Below, in pieces: positions 15,570 through 24,471 of a stretch of 64,000 nucleotides of DNA. Source of the stretch: Streptomyces atratus (lineage in GTDB: Bacteria > Actinomycetota > Actinomycetes > Streptomycetales > Streptomycetaceae); assembly GCF_014648655.1 (NCBI RefSeq), contig NZ_BMRN01000018.1, positions 1 to 64,000 on the forward strand. Reading direction: 5' to 3'. Both the position numbers and the translations under genes were made by a program. The notes beneath the pieces were generated by a model. It worked only from the letters and a program-made list of their open reading frames with translations, did no database searches and was not told the DNA's origin. Every line of letters starts with the position of its first letter. Position 1 is the stretch's first letter.

Positions 15570-16610
15570 ATGCCCAGCACTGCCCACACCTCCTCCGGCA
15601 CACGGAACCGGCCACGCGCCGCCGTCGCCATGAAGCCTGACGCCGCGGCCGCCCTCCTCGACGCACGGTCCCTGGCCGCGCTCGGCGAGGTGTGCGACCT
15701 CGCTCCCCTGCCCGTTCTCGACGACTTCACGACCGACCGGGCCCGCGCCGTACTGGCCGACGTGGAGGTCCTGGTCACCGGCTGGGGCTGTCCGCCCCTC
15801 GACAAGGCGGCCCTGGACACGGCGCCGCATCTGCGCGCCGTCGTCCACACCGCGGGCAGCATCCGCGGACACATCACCGAGGCCTGCTGGGAACGCGGCA
15901 TCGAGGTTTCGTCGGCGGCCGCCGCCAACGCCCTGCCGGTGGCGGAGTACACCGTCGCGATGATCCTGCTCTCCGGAAAACGGGTCCTGGAACGGGCCCG
16001 CGACTACCGGACCGAACGCCGCCGCGACAACTGGCTCGCCACCTCGACGGAGGTCGGGAACTACGGCCGCACCGTCGGCATTCTGTCCGCCTCGCTGATC
16101 GGCCGCCGCGTCATCGAACTGCTTCGGCCGTACGACCTGCCGATGCTGCTCCACGATCCATACGTCTCCGAGTCGGAGGCCGCCGCTCTCGGCGTCCGGC
16201 CCGTCGGCCTAGGTGAACTGTTCGCCCGCAGCGACGTGGTGAGCGTCCACACCCCCCTGCTGCCGGCCACCCGTGGGCTCGTCAGCCGGGAACTGCTCAC
16301 CTCGATGCGCCCCGACGGTGTGCTCATCAACACCTCGCGGGGCGCCGTCGTCGACCAGGACGCGCTCGTCGACGTACTGCGGCAGGACCGGATCCGGGCG
16401 ATCCTCGATGTCACGGAGCCCGACACCCTTCCCGTCGCACACCCCCTCTGGGAGTGCGACAACGTGACCATCACCCCGCACCTCGCAGGCTCGCAGGGCA
16501 ACGAGTGGCGGCGACTGGTCGATCTGGCGGTCGGCGAGGCCGGCCGCTGGGCCGCGGGCGACGGATTCGCCCACCCCGTACGACGTGAAAGGCTGGCATT
16601 CCTCGCATGA
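15570..16610 (+). CDS. D-isomer-specific 2-hydroxyacid dehydrogenase
   Basis: A 346-residue NAD-dependent oxidoreductase. The Rossmann segment TVGILSASLIGRRVIELLRP (about 171-190) is preceded by the catalytic-domain part. Catalytic positions are visible as Arg in INTSRGAVVDQDAL, acid in LDVTEPDTLP and His in ITPHLAGSQGNEWRRL. The fingerprint GxGxxG is altered to GILSASLIG, as in a subgroup seen in sugar operons. The stop overlaps the start of the next gene by 4 nt, so the dehydrogenase and the GH154-like enzyme are translated together. The substrate is probably a sugar-derived hydroxyacid but is not determined. Confidence 0.88.
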   Translation: MPSTAHTSSGTRNRPRAAVAMKPDAAAALLDARSLAALGEVCDLAPLPVLDDFTTDRARAVLADVEVLVTGWGCPPLDKAALDTAPHLRAVVHTAGSIRGHITEACWERGIEVSSAAAANALPVAEYTVAMILLSGKRVLERARDYRTERRRDNWLATSTEVGNYGRTVGILSASLIGRRVIELLRPYDLPMLLHDPYVSESEAAALGVRPVGLGELFARSDVVSVHTPLLPATRGLVSRELLTSMRPDGVLINTSRGAVVDQDALVDVLRQDRIRAILDVTEPDTLPVAHPLWECDNVTITPHLAGSQGNEWRRLVDLAVGEAGRWAAGDGFAHPVRRERLAFLA

Positions 16611-18508
16611 CCGCACCCCACCTGGGCTCTCCCCTCGAACTCCCCGCCGATGACCGGGCGTTGAGCCCGCACACCGGCTACACCCGTGCGCACTGGGAGG
16701 CAGCTGCGGACGGACTGCTCAAGGCCGCCTGGCAGTGGGCCACTCCCGGCGGCGCGCTGCTGGACCTGCCGGGCCGGCCGTCCGCATCCGGGGTGCGTTC
16801 CGACGGTCTGGAGGGGTACGCGCGTACGTTCCTCGCCGCCGCCTTCCGGGTGGCGGGCGCGCAAGGCAAGGACCCGCACGGCTGGCTCGGCCGGTACGCC
16901 GACGGGCTCACCGCAGGTACCCGTACCCCCGGCCGGGACGATGCCGAGTCCTGGCCACTGATCCGCGACCACACCGTCTTCGGCCAGCCGATGGTCGAGT
17001 CCGCGTCGGTCGCCATCGGTCTGCGGCTGACCCGGCCGTGGCTCTGGGACCGGCTGGAGTCCGGGGTGCAGGACCGTACCGAGGAGTGGCTGCGCGGCGC
17101 GCTGCGGCACACCCCCGCTCCCAACAACTGGTACCTGTTCCCCTACTCCGTGGCCGCGTTCCTCGATTCCGTGGGCCGTGGCGACGCGGAGACGGCCCGT
17201 GCGAAGGGGCGTGCCCTCGATCTGCTGGAGGGCTGGTACCGAGGGCAGGGCTGGTACTCGGACGGCGACGGCCGCGCGTTCGACCACTACAACGGCTGGG
17301 CGCTGCACCTCTACCCCGTGCTGGACGCACATCTGTCGGGTGACGCCGAGTTGTCCGCGCACTACGGCGACCGGCTTCGCGAACATCTGAAGGGCTTCTC
17401 GCTGCTGTTCGGCGGCGACGGTGCGCCGATCCACTTCGGCCGCTCGCTGACGTACCGCTTCGCGGCCGCTTCGTCGATCGCGCTCGGCGCCGTCACCGGG
17501 CACACCCCGCTCACGCCCGGCGCCTCGCGTCGGGTGATCAACGGGTCGCTGCGCTACTTCCTGGACCGGGGTGCGACCGGTACGGACGGGCTGCTGAGCC
17601 TGGGCTGGCACGGCCCGCACGAGGCGACGCTGCAGAACTACTCGGCCCCCGCCTCGCCGTACTGGGCGTCCAAGGCCTTCGTTTCGCTGCTCGCCCCGGA
17701 CGGTCATCCGCTGTGGACCTCGACCGAGGAACCCTCGCCGAGCGAGGGCCCCGACCGGGTGCTCGCACTGCCGGCGCCCGGACTGCTCGTGCAGTCCACC
17801 CGGGCGGACGGGATCGTACGGCTGCACAACCACGGCAGCGACCATGTGCGCCCGCACGAGGGCGAGTCGGGTGTTCAGGACGATCCGCTGTACAGCCGTC
17901 AGTCGTACTCCACGGTGACCGGCCCCACGTCGAAGGCGAACGTGGCGGACAACCATCTGGCCGTGGTCGTCGCCGGGGTGCGCAGCGGTCGCCGTGCCAT
18001 CCGTCCGCTGGGCGCCGGTGGGGGCGACGGCTGGGGCTGGGCCGCCTCCTGGCACCGCCCGGTGTTCACGTCCGGTGCGCCGATGGTGCCGGGGATGCGG
18101 GTCGAGAGCGTCACCGTGGTCCGCGGCCGGTACGAGCTGAGGGTGCACCGCGTGCTCGGCGCACCGGCAGGGGCCCGGGTGGAGCAGACGGGCTGGGCGA
18201 CCGGCCGCGACGACGCGGTGACCTCCGCGTTGCACGGTCTGCACGGCTGGGAGACTCGGGACGGGATACGGGCCCCGCAGGGTACGGCGTACACGCGCTG
18301 GGCAATCGTGCCCCGGCTGTCCGCGGCTGCTGAGGGCACGGCGGTGCTGGTGGCGCTCGCCTCGCTGACCGCGGAGCCCGACGCGGCGCCGCTCGATGCG
18401 GCGGTGAGCGGGGTGAATGTGGACGGGGACACGGTGGAGGTCTGCTGGGCGGAGGATGCGGCGACGACGCGTATCGGCTTCGAGCCGCTGACGGTCGCGC
18501 ACGGGTGA
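16607..18508 (+). CDS. DUF2264 / GH154-like glycoside hydrolase
   Basis: A 633-residue protein with no signal peptide, so probably cytoplasmic. The N-terminal 350 residues form a DUF2264 (alpha/alpha)6-barrel: ALLDLPGRPSASGVRSDGLE, HTVFGQPMVESASVAIGLRL, NNWYLFPYSVAAF and WYSDGDGRAFDHYNGWALHL. A beta-rich C-terminal half follows. DUF2264 corresponds to CAZy family GH154, with beta-glucuronidase activity known for some members. It would release uronic acids from oligosaccharides taken up by the (now broken) importer upstream. A strong terminator lies six bases after the stop. Confidence 0.85.
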   Translation: MTAPHLGSPLELPADDRALSPHTGYTRAHWEAAADGLLKAAWQWATPGGALLDLPGRPSASGVRSDGLEGYARTFLAAAFRVAGAQGKDPHGWLGRYADGLTAGTRTPGRDDAESWPLIRDHTVFGQPMVESASVAIGLRLTRPWLWDRLESGVQDRTEEWLRGALRHTPAPNNWYLFPYSVAAFLDSVGRGDAETARAKGRALDLLEGWYRGQGWYSDGDGRAFDHYNGWALHLYPVLDAHLSGDAELSAHYGDRLREHLKGFSLLFGGDGAPIHFGRSLTYRFAAASSIALGAVTGHTPLTPGASRRVINGSLRYFLDRGATGTDGLLSLGWHGPHEATLQNYSAPASPYWASKAFVSLLAPDGHPLWTSTEEPSPSEGPDRVLALPAPGLLVQSTRADGIVRLHNHGSDHVRPHEGESGVQDDPLYSRQSYSTVTGPTSKANVADNHLAVVVAGVRSGRRAIRPLGAGGGDGWGWAASWHRPVFTSGAPMVPGMRVESVTVVRGRYELRVHRVLGAPAGARVEQTGWATGRDDAVTSALHGLHGWETRDGIRAPQGTAYTRWAIVPRLSAAAEGTAVLVALASLTAEPDAAPLDAAVSGVNVDGDTVEVCWAEDAATTRIGFEPLTVAHG

Positions 18509-18513
18509 GCACC

Positions 18514-18545
18514 GGGGTTGCGCGGCCGCGGGGCCGCGCAACCCC
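18514..18545. terminator. Hairpin terminator between convergent GH154 and lutC genes
   Basis: Perfect 14-bp inverted repeat, GGGGTTGCGCGGCC (18514-18527) with its complement at 18532-18545, and a four-base GCGG loop. It sits between convergent stops at 18508 and 18554. Confidence 0.85.
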
Positions 18546-18553
18546 GCCCTCCC

Positions 18554-19186
18554 CTACACGTCTGTCCTGATCACCACGGCCAGTGTGCGCGGACCGTGCA
18601 CACCCTCCACCCGCTCCAGTTCGATGTCGGACGTGGCCGAAGGACCGCTGATCAGCGTCGTGGGCCGCTCCGGCACCAGCCGGGCCACCGCTTCCGGTAC
18701 CCCGGCCTCGACCGTCGACAGATCGACGACGCACACATGCAGATCGGGGACGAGGGACAGCGCCCGCCGCCCCTGGTCGGGTGAGCCGTCCAGAAAGATG
18801 GTGCCCGTCTCCGCGCAGCCGACGGCCGAGGCGGTGACGACCCCGTCCAATGCGTCGAGCCGGGGAGCCGCAATGTCTGCGGAGTCCTGCTGGACCTCAC
18901 CGTCGTACGCGCCGAGCCACGCCGCGTCGAGTCCGGCCGGCACACCGATCCGCTGGGCGCCGCGCTCCCGCAGCACCTCGGCGACGACCTGCGCCGTGCG
19001 GTCCGCGGTGCAGGTGTGCACCTGTGCCTTGTAGTCGACGAGCCGGTCGGTGAAGAGGGCCAGGCGCTCGTCGTCGGGGAGGCTGCGGCCGGTGCGGTAG
19101 GCGCGGCGGACGGTGGTGTCCTGGGTCGGGGCGAGGACCAGGGCGTCCCTGATCCTGCCCAGCACCGTTTCCCGAGCGGCCGTCAC
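18554..19186 (-). CDS. lutC: Lactate utilisation protein LutC
   Basis: A 210-residue protein of the LUD (DUF162) family, third subunit of the LutABC L-lactate oxidation complex. The motif GCAETGTIFLDGSPDQGRRALSLVP and the C-terminal LISGPSATSDIELERVEGVHGP are the family's conserved core. The start overlaps the stop of lutB by 4 nt, so the three genes are translationally coupled. Confidence 0.92.
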   Translation of the reverse strand: MTAARETVLGRIRDALVLAPTQDTTVRRAYRTGRSLPDDERLALFTDRLVDYKAQVHTCTADRTAQVVAEVLRERGAQRIGVPAGLDAAWLGAYDGEVQQDSADIAAPRLDALDGVVTASAVGCAETGTIFLDGSPDQGRRALSLVPDLHVCVVDLSTVEAGVPEAVARLVPERPTTLISGPSATSDIELERVEGVHGPRTLAVVIRTDV

Positions 19187-20733
19187 TTCTCCTCCTCCTT
19201 CTTCTGGTTCTTCTGGTTCTTCTCGTGCTCGTTGGCGGCGGCCCGCATCGTCGCCGCACCTTCGGCCGATGCCAGCCAGGAGCGGAAGGTCTGCTTCGGC
19301 GGGGCGGCGATGTCACGGCTGTCGCTCCAGCCGTCGAACGGCGGCGGCAGATGCGAGATCTTCCCGTCCCGCCCGGCCATGACGCGGCCGATCGCCGCAC
19401 CCTTCTGCGCGGCGGTGTACAGCTTCGGCCTCTTCATCACCCCGGCCGCGGCCTTCATGGCCAGCTTCTCCACCGTCGTACCGGACTCCTCGGTGTGCTG
19501 GTGGCGCAGCTCGACCAGCAGCGACGGAATGTCGATCTTGACCGGGCAGGCGTCGAAGCAGGCACCGCAGAGGCTGGAGGCGTACGGCAAGGAGCTGTTG
19601 GGGTCGTCCTTGGCCGCGTGCATCCCGGCGAGCTGCGGGGTGAGGACCGCGCCGATCGGTCCGGGGTACGTCGATCCGTACGCATGGCCGCCGGCCCGTT
19701 CGTACACCGGGCAGACGTTGAGACAGGCCGAGCAGCGGATGCAGTTGAGCGCCTCGCGCCCGATCCGGTCGGCGAGCGCGGCGGTGCGTCCGTTGTCGAG
19801 CAGGACCAGATGGAAGTCCTGCGGTCCATCATCGGGTGTCACACCGGTCCACATCGAGGTGTACGGGTTCATCCGCTCACCGGTGGAGGAACGCGGCAGC
19901 AACTGCAGGAAGACTTCGAGGTCCTGATAGCGCGGCAGCACCTTCTCGATGCCCATGACGGTGATCAGGGTGTCGGGCAGGGTCAGGCACATACGGCCGT
20001 TGCCCTCGGACTCGACGACACAGAGGGTGCCGGTCTCGGCGATACCGAAGTTGGCGCCGGAGATCGCCACCTTGGTCGTCATGAACTTGTCGCGCAGATA
20101 GGCGCGGGCCGCGGCGGCGAGATGCGCGGGTACGTTGTCGAGACCCGGGTCGATGCCCGGGATCTCCTTGAGGAAGATCTGCCGGATCTCGTCGCGGTTG
20201 CGGTGGATCGCGGGCACCAGGATGTGCGACGGCTTGTCGTGCGCGAGCTGGACGATCAGTTCGGCGAGGTCCGTCTCGCACGGGGTGATGCCGACCGATT
20301 CGAGGTGCTCGTTGAGGCCGATCTCCTGGGTGGCCATCGACTTGACCTTGATGACCTCGCTGCTGCCCGTCGCCTTGACCAGCCGGGTGACGATCTCGTT
20401 GGCCTCGACTCCGTCGCGTGCCCAGTGGACGGTGCCGCCCCGCTCGGTGACCTTGCGCTCCAGTTGTTCCAGGAGTTCGGGGAGCCGGTTCATGGTGTCG
20501 GTCTTGAGGGCCGAGCCGGCGTCGCGCAGCTCTTCCCAGTCGGGCAGTTCGCCGGTGACATTCAGGCGTTTGGCGCGGATCGTGTGGGTGGCCCTGCCGA
20601 GATTGCGGCGCAGTTGTTCATTGCGCAGTTCGTCGTGGGCGGCCTCGGGGAACGTCCGGTCGCCGCGCAGATTTCCGGTTCCGTACGGGGAACGGGGCGG
20701 GGTCGCGGGCATGCCGAGGAAGGTGCTGCTCAT
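19183..20733 (-). CDS. lutB: Iron-sulfur lactate utilisation protein LutB
   Basis: A 516-residue protein combining an N-terminal LUD domain (SEVIKVKSMATQEIGLNEHL, ANFGIAETGTLCVVESEGN) with a ferredoxin-like region carrying two [4Fe-4S] motifs, CIRCSACLNVCPVY and CGACFDACPVKIDIP. With LutA and LutC it oxidises L-lactate to pyruvate in the cytoplasm. ATG 20733 overlaps the lutA stop by 4 nt. The C-terminus ends in a run of Asn/Gln/Lys/Glu (KNQKNQKKEEEK), which is unusual in such GC-rich DNA. Confidence 0.93.
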   Translation of the reverse strand: MSSTFLGMPATPPRSPYGTGNLRGDRTFPEAAHDELRNEQLRRNLGRATHTIRAKRLNVTGELPDWEELRDAGSALKTDTMNRLPELLEQLERKVTERGGTVHWARDGVEANEIVTRLVKATGSSEVIKVKSMATQEIGLNEHLESVGITPCETDLAELIVQLAHDKPSHILVPAIHRNRDEIRQIFLKEIPGIDPGLDNVPAHLAAAARAYLRDKFMTTKVAISGANFGIAETGTLCVVESEGNGRMCLTLPDTLITVMGIEKVLPRYQDLEVFLQLLPRSSTGERMNPYTSMWTGVTPDDGPQDFHLVLLDNGRTAALADRIGREALNCIRCSACLNVCPVYERAGGHAYGSTYPGPIGAVLTPQLAGMHAAKDDPNSSLPYASSLCGACFDACPVKIDIPSLLVELRHQHTEESGTTVEKLAMKAAAGVMKRPKLYTAAQKGAAIGRVMAGRDGKISHLPPPFDGWSDSRDIAAPPKQTFRSWLASAEGAATMRAAANEHEKNQKNQKKEEEK

Positions 20734-21497
20734 CGGACGGCCTCCGTCGGGACGTACGGCGAGGTGCGGGTGGAGGAGAGGATCTGTGCGAGGTGCAGGG
20801 TGCGGGTGCCCGCGGCGATACGGGAGAGTCCGCCGCCGATGTGCATCAGACAGGACGAGTCGCCCGCGGTGCACACATCGGCTCCGGTGGTGGCGATGTT
20901 GCGCATCTTGTCCTGGAGCATGGCCGTCGACGTCTCGGCGTTCTTGATGGCGAATGTGCCGCCGAATCCGCAGCAGGAGTCGGCTTCGGGGAGCTCGACG
21001 AGGTCGATGGAGTCGACGGCGCGGAGCAGTTTCAGCGGCTTCTCGCCGACCCGGAGCATGCGCAGGGAGTGGCAGGTGGGGTGGTACGTCACCCGGTGCG
21101 GGAAGTACGCCCCGACCTGGGTCACCTCCAGGACGTCGACGAGGAACTCGGACAGCTCGTACGTCTTGGCCTTGACGGTGGCGACACCCGCACGCAGCGC
21201 CGCGTCCCCGTACCGCTCGGCGACGATCTCGTGCTGATGACGGACCGAGCCCGCACAGGATCCGGACGGCATGACGACGGCGTCGATCGACGCGTCACCG
21301 AACTGCTCGGCGAAGTTCCGCACCAGGGGCACGGGTTCACGCTGGTAACCGGTGTTGACGTGCATCTGACCGCAGCAGGTCTGTCCCGGCGGGAACACCA
21401 CGTCATGGCCCAGACGGGCGAGCAGGACCGCAGTCGATTTCACCGCCTCGGGGAAGAGCGTGTCTCCCAGACAGGTGGCGAAGAGTCCGATGCGCAT
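20730..21497 (-). CDS. lutA: Lactate utilisation protein LutA (CCG-domain protein)
   Basis: A 255-residue protein with two cysteine-rich CCG domains: GQTCCGQMHVNTGY with SGSCAGSV, then YHPTCHSLRMLR with DSCCGFGG. These bind iron-sulfur clusters or relay electrons in the LutABC lactate dehydrogenase. It is the first gene of the lutABC operon. The palindrome TATGGTCCGACCATA lies 30 bases before the start and is the likely binding site of the FCD regulator encoded next door. Confidence 0.93.
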   Translation of the reverse strand: MRIGLFATCLGDTLFPEAVKSTAVLLARLGHDVVFPPGQTCCGQMHVNTGYQREPVPLVRNFAEQFGDASIDAVVMPSGSCAGSVRHQHEIVAERYGDAALRAGVATVKAKTYELSEFLVDVLEVTQVGAYFPHRVTYHPTCHSLRMLRVGEKPLKLLRAVDSIDLVELPEADSCCGFGGTFAIKNAETSTAMLQDKMRNIATTGADVCTAGDSSCLMHIGGGLSRIAAGTRTLHLAQILSSTRTSPYVPTEAVR

Positions 21498-21526
21498 GGG
21501 GCCTCTCCGATCGATTCTCCACTTTT

Positions 21527-21541
21527 ATGGTCCGACCATAC
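21527..21541. promoter_or_regulatory. GntR/FCD operator upstream of lutA
   Basis: TATGGTCCGACCATA is a perfect 7-bp inverted repeat around a central C. It fits the TGGTnnnACCA type recognised by LldR-like FCD regulators. It lies 30 bases upstream of lutA; an imperfect copy lies before the regulator gene at 22465-22479. Confidence 0.75.
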
Positions 21542-21649
21542 TAGCCTCGGTCCGGAAGTCGAAGGGTGCGGCACGCCGGAGCGACCGGAATATACGGTCA
21601 TGGCCCTGACAATTTCTAAGACCGACGCGCCGGTCGTCGATCACCGCCC

Positions 21650-22384
21650 CTACAGCCGCTCGGCGCTCTCGTCGACGAGCGTGCCATGGAGGCTGCGGAT
21701 GTGCTGCTCGACCAGGTCGGCGGCCTTCGCACCCTTGCCCGCGCGCACCAGCCGCAGGAGTTCGGTGTGCTCCGCATTGAGTGCGGCGGCTGCGGCCGGC
21801 CAGTCCTCGGCCTCCTCCAGGGCGCGCAGGATCAGCGGGCGCACCGACTCGCGTACGGCGGAGGTGAGCGTGGAGGTCAGCTCATTGCCGGAGCTGCGGG
21901 CGATGTGCACATGGAACCGGGTGTCCAGGTCGTTGAACTCGACAACCTCGACATCCGGCTCCCCCATCCGTACGACCAGGGCCTCCGCCTTGTCGAGGTC
22001 CTCCTTCGAGGCGTGCCGCGCGGCCGCCTCGAAACTCGACCTCTCCAGCACGACGCGCGCCTCCAGGACGTCATGAAGGCTGTAGCTGCCGAGGGCGAAG
22101 TGCAGACGCAGCAGCCGGCCGAGGGCGTCGTCCGGGTTGCGTACGATCCGCGCCCCGGCGTCCGGCCCCCGGCCCGGCTGGGCGACCAGCACACCGATGG
22201 TCTCCAGCACCCTCAGCGCCTCACGCAGCGCGGACCGGCTGACCCCGAGAACGGGCGCGAGCTCACGCTCGGGCGGCAGCCGGTCGCCGGCCCTGAGCTC
22301 ACCGGCGAACACCCGCTGCTCGATGCTCTGGAGCACGAGTTCATGCGTACGGGACTGCCGTACGGGTTGCCACTCGACGGGCAT
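21650..22384 (-). CDS. GntR-family (FCD) regulator of lactate utilisation
   Basis: A 244-residue regulator. Residues 10-75 form the winged HTH (AGDRLPPERELAPVLGVSRS, ALREALRVLETIGVL), residues about 95-235 the all-helical FCD ligand domain (FNDLDTRFHVHIARSSGN, EHTELLRLVRAGKGAKAADLVEQHI). It matches the LldR/PdhR type that releases DNA on binding lactate or a similar acid. It lies upstream of lutABC in the same direction, separated by 152 bases holding the operator, and another operator copy lies 81 bases before its own start. Confidence 0.88.
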   Translation of the reverse strand: MPVEWQPVRQSRTHELVLQSIEQRVFAGELRAGDRLPPERELAPVLGVSRSALREALRVLETIGVLVAQPGRGPDAGARIVRNPDDALGRLLRLHFALGSYSLHDVLEARVVLERSSFEAAARHASKEDLDKAEALVVRMGEPDVEVVEFNDLDTRFHVHIARSSGNELTSTLTSAVRESVRPLILRALEEAEDWPAAAAALNAEHTELLRLVRAGKGAKAADLVEQHIRSLHGTLVDESAERL

Positions 22385-22464
22385 CCGTCACCCCCTGCCT
22401 CGGCCGGAATCGTCCGGTTGCCGTCGTGTCTGCCGCCCGATCTCCAACTATGTCACACATCACG

Positions 22465-22479
22465 TATGGTCGGACCAAA
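22465..22479. promoter_or_regulatory. Second GntR/FCD operator, upstream of the regulator gene
   Basis: TATGGTCGGACCAAA keeps the TATGGTC-n-GACCA core of the lutA operator with two changes at one end. Its position 81 bases before the regulator start suggests autoregulation. Confidence 0.6.
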
Positions 22480-22529
22480 GGCCGGTCGTGCGGGACCCGC
22501 TGCCGACGGCCGTCGCGACACGTGCGTTC

Positions 22530-23576
22530 TCAGTATGTGACGACGATGCGGCGGCCCACTCCGTCCACGTCGATGTGCCCGCCGAACGGGATGATCTGCT
22601 GCGGATCGGTGTGTCCGAGGTCGACGTCGAAGACGGCCATGGTCTCGGGCGCGTATTCGCTCAACGCCCTCATGACCGCGTTGCGTTGCTCCTCGCGATA
22701 CCGTTCCCCCTGCTCGACGGCCAGGGGCTGGCCGAAGGACCAGTTCTTGGCCCGCCCCATGAGGAGGGCGGGGAACTGTCGCAGCAGCCCCCGCTCCCCC
22801 ATGTTCCGCAGAATCCGGTAGACCTCGTCGGCTGACGGCATCTCCTCGGACGTTTCGAGGAACAGCACCCGGCCCGCGTAGGCCGCGACCGGCTGGATCT
22901 CACGGTCGGCCATCAACAGCCAGGACAGGATCTCCAGGTTGCCGCCCCAGCTCGCGCCCCGGACGGCCCGGCCGTCGGCGTTGTGCCAGATCCAGCCGTC
23001 ACAGGACCGCATCTCGGGTTCGGAGTCGAAGGTGCGCGGCTCCTCCCAGCGGCCGTCGGCCCCGTTGGTCTCCTTGGACGGGGTGAGCTCGAAGGCGCCA
23101 CGGGTGAAGAGCGCCGCCCGCAGGGAGTCGGCGGTCAGGGGGTGCATCGCGCCGGGGCGCCCCATCTCGACCATCACTGTTCCGCCGTGGTAACCGACGA
23201 TGCCCAGGTTGCCGAGGAACACCAGCAGGTTGGTGCAGTCGCTGTATCCGAAGAAGGGCTTGGGGTTGGCACGCAGGAGATCGCGGTCCAGGTGCGGCAG
23301 GACGGTGATCTGGTCGTCGCCGCCGATGCTGGAGATCACGGCTTTGATATCGGGGTCGGCGAAGGCGGCATGGATGTCGGCGGCCCGCTCCCGCGGAGTG
23401 GAGCCCATCTTCCGAGTCGCCGCGTACTCCACCGGTTCGAGCCCGAACTCCTCCCTCAGTCTGCGCAGTCCCAGCTCGAAAGGCAGGGGCAGGATGCCGG
23501 GGAGACCGGACGAGGGCGACAGCACGGCGACGCGATCGCCCGCCCGGGGCTTGGTGGGGTACAGGTGTGTCGACAT
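22530..23576 (-). CDS. S66-family LD-carboxypeptidase / MccF-like peptidase
   Basis: A 348-residue protein of peptidase family S66 (muramoyltetrapeptide carboxypeptidase LdcA or microcin-C self-immunity MccF). The nucleophile elbow FFGYSDCTNLL places Ser at residue 112. SSIGGDDQITVLPHLD precedes it, and the late FDVDLGHTDPQQIIPFGG supplies the family's His. No signal peptide is seen, so it is cytoplasmic. ATG 23576 is chosen because homology starts at MSTHLYPTKPRAGD. MccF-type proteins are often longer and the tryptophan-rich insert here (WEEPRTF, WIWHNADG) leans that way; the exact substrate is uncertain. Confidence 0.87.
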   Translation of the reverse strand: MSTHLYPTKPRAGDRVAVLSPSSGLPGILPLPFELGLRRLREEFGLEPVEYAATRKMGSTPRERAADIHAAFADPDIKAVISSIGGDDQITVLPHLDRDLLRANPKPFFGYSDCTNLLVFLGNLGIVGYHGGTVMVEMGRPGAMHPLTADSLRAALFTRGAFELTPSKETNGADGRWEEPRTFDSEPEMRSCDGWIWHNADGRAVRGASWGGNLEILSWLLMADREIQPVAAYAGRVLFLETSEEMPSADEVYRILRNMGERGLLRQFPALLMGRAKNWSFGQPLAVEQGERYREEQRNAVMRALSEYAPETMAVFDVDLGHTDPQQIIPFGGHIDVDGVGRRIVVTY

Positions 23577-23691
23577 CCGGTGAGCGTATGTGCCGGCGCA
23601 CCCGGGCTGCGTCGAATTTTCCGCCCCGGTCGGTTTGTCTCCCAGGTGCTGGTCGCGCGGGCCGCCCCCGTCGCGCGGGGCGGCCCGCCGT

Positions 23692-24471
23692 TCAGTCGGC
23701 GAAGGACCCGTGGCGGCCCGCGCCGCCCCCGAAGCGGTCGGCACCGGCCCGTGTCTCCCCCGCAGTCAGTGGCACCAGGCCGTGCCGGTACTCCGAGGCG
23801 AGGGCGTCCGGCTCGCTCAGACCGTGCTGCTCGCGCACCGAGAGCCGGTCGTGGCGCAGACACAGCTGCGGGAACGCGGCGATCTCCCGGGCGAGTCGCT
23901 CCGCCGCGCGGCGGGCTTCACCCGGCGGGACGATCCGGTTGACGAGCCCGATGGCGTACGCCTCGGAGGCCGGAACCGGCCGCCCCGTGAGGATCATGTC
24001 CATGGCCCGGCTCTCACCGATCAGACGCGGCAGCCGCACGGTCCCTCCGTCCACCAGCGGCACCCCCCAGCGGCGGCAGAACACCCCGAACACCGCATCG
24101 TCCTCGGCCACCCGCAGATCGCACCAGACGGCCAGCTCCAGCCCTCCGGCCACCGCATGCCCCGCGACCGCCGCGATGACGGGCTTGCTCAGGCGCATAC
24201 GGGTCGGGCCCATCGGCCCGTCGCCCTCGGCCAGGACTTTGTTGCCCCGTTCCGTACCGATGCCCTTCAGGTCGGCACCGGCACAGAACGTGCCGCCCTC
24301 GCCCCACAGCACGGCGACGGCCGCATCCGGGTCGGCCTCGAACTGACGGAAAGCATCGGCAAGTCGGTCCGCAGTGGGACCATCAACGGCGTTACGGACC
24401 TCGGGCCGGCTGAGGATCACCGTGAACACGGGACCGTCGCGCTCGGTCCGCACCGCAGGATTCTCCTTCAT
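23692..24471 (-). CDS. Enoyl-CoA hydratase/isomerase (crotonase) family protein
   Basis: A 259-residue crotonase. The oxyanion-hole segments are GEGGTFCAGADLKGI (about 61-75) and AVAGHAVAGGLELAVWCDLR (about 103-122), with Glu in GGLELA. RRWGVPLVDGGTVRLPRLIG follows. It would hydrate an enoyl-CoA formed from the acid activated by the ligase upstream. The start overlaps the ligase stop by 4 nt. The C-terminal tail is rich in Gly, His and Arg and is not conserved in character. Confidence 0.88.
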   Translation of the reverse strand: MKENPAVRTERDGPVFTVILSRPEVRNAVDGPTADRLADAFRQFEADPDAAVAVLWGEGGTFCAGADLKGIGTERGNKVLAEGDGPMGPTRMRLSKPVIAAVAGHAVAGGLELAVWCDLRVAEDDAVFGVFCRRWGVPLVDGGTVRLPRLIGESRAMDMILTGRPVPASEAYAIGLVNRIVPPGEARRAAERLAREIAAFPQLCLRHDRLSVREQHGLSEPDALASEYRHGLVPLTAGETRAGADRFGGGAGRHGSFAD

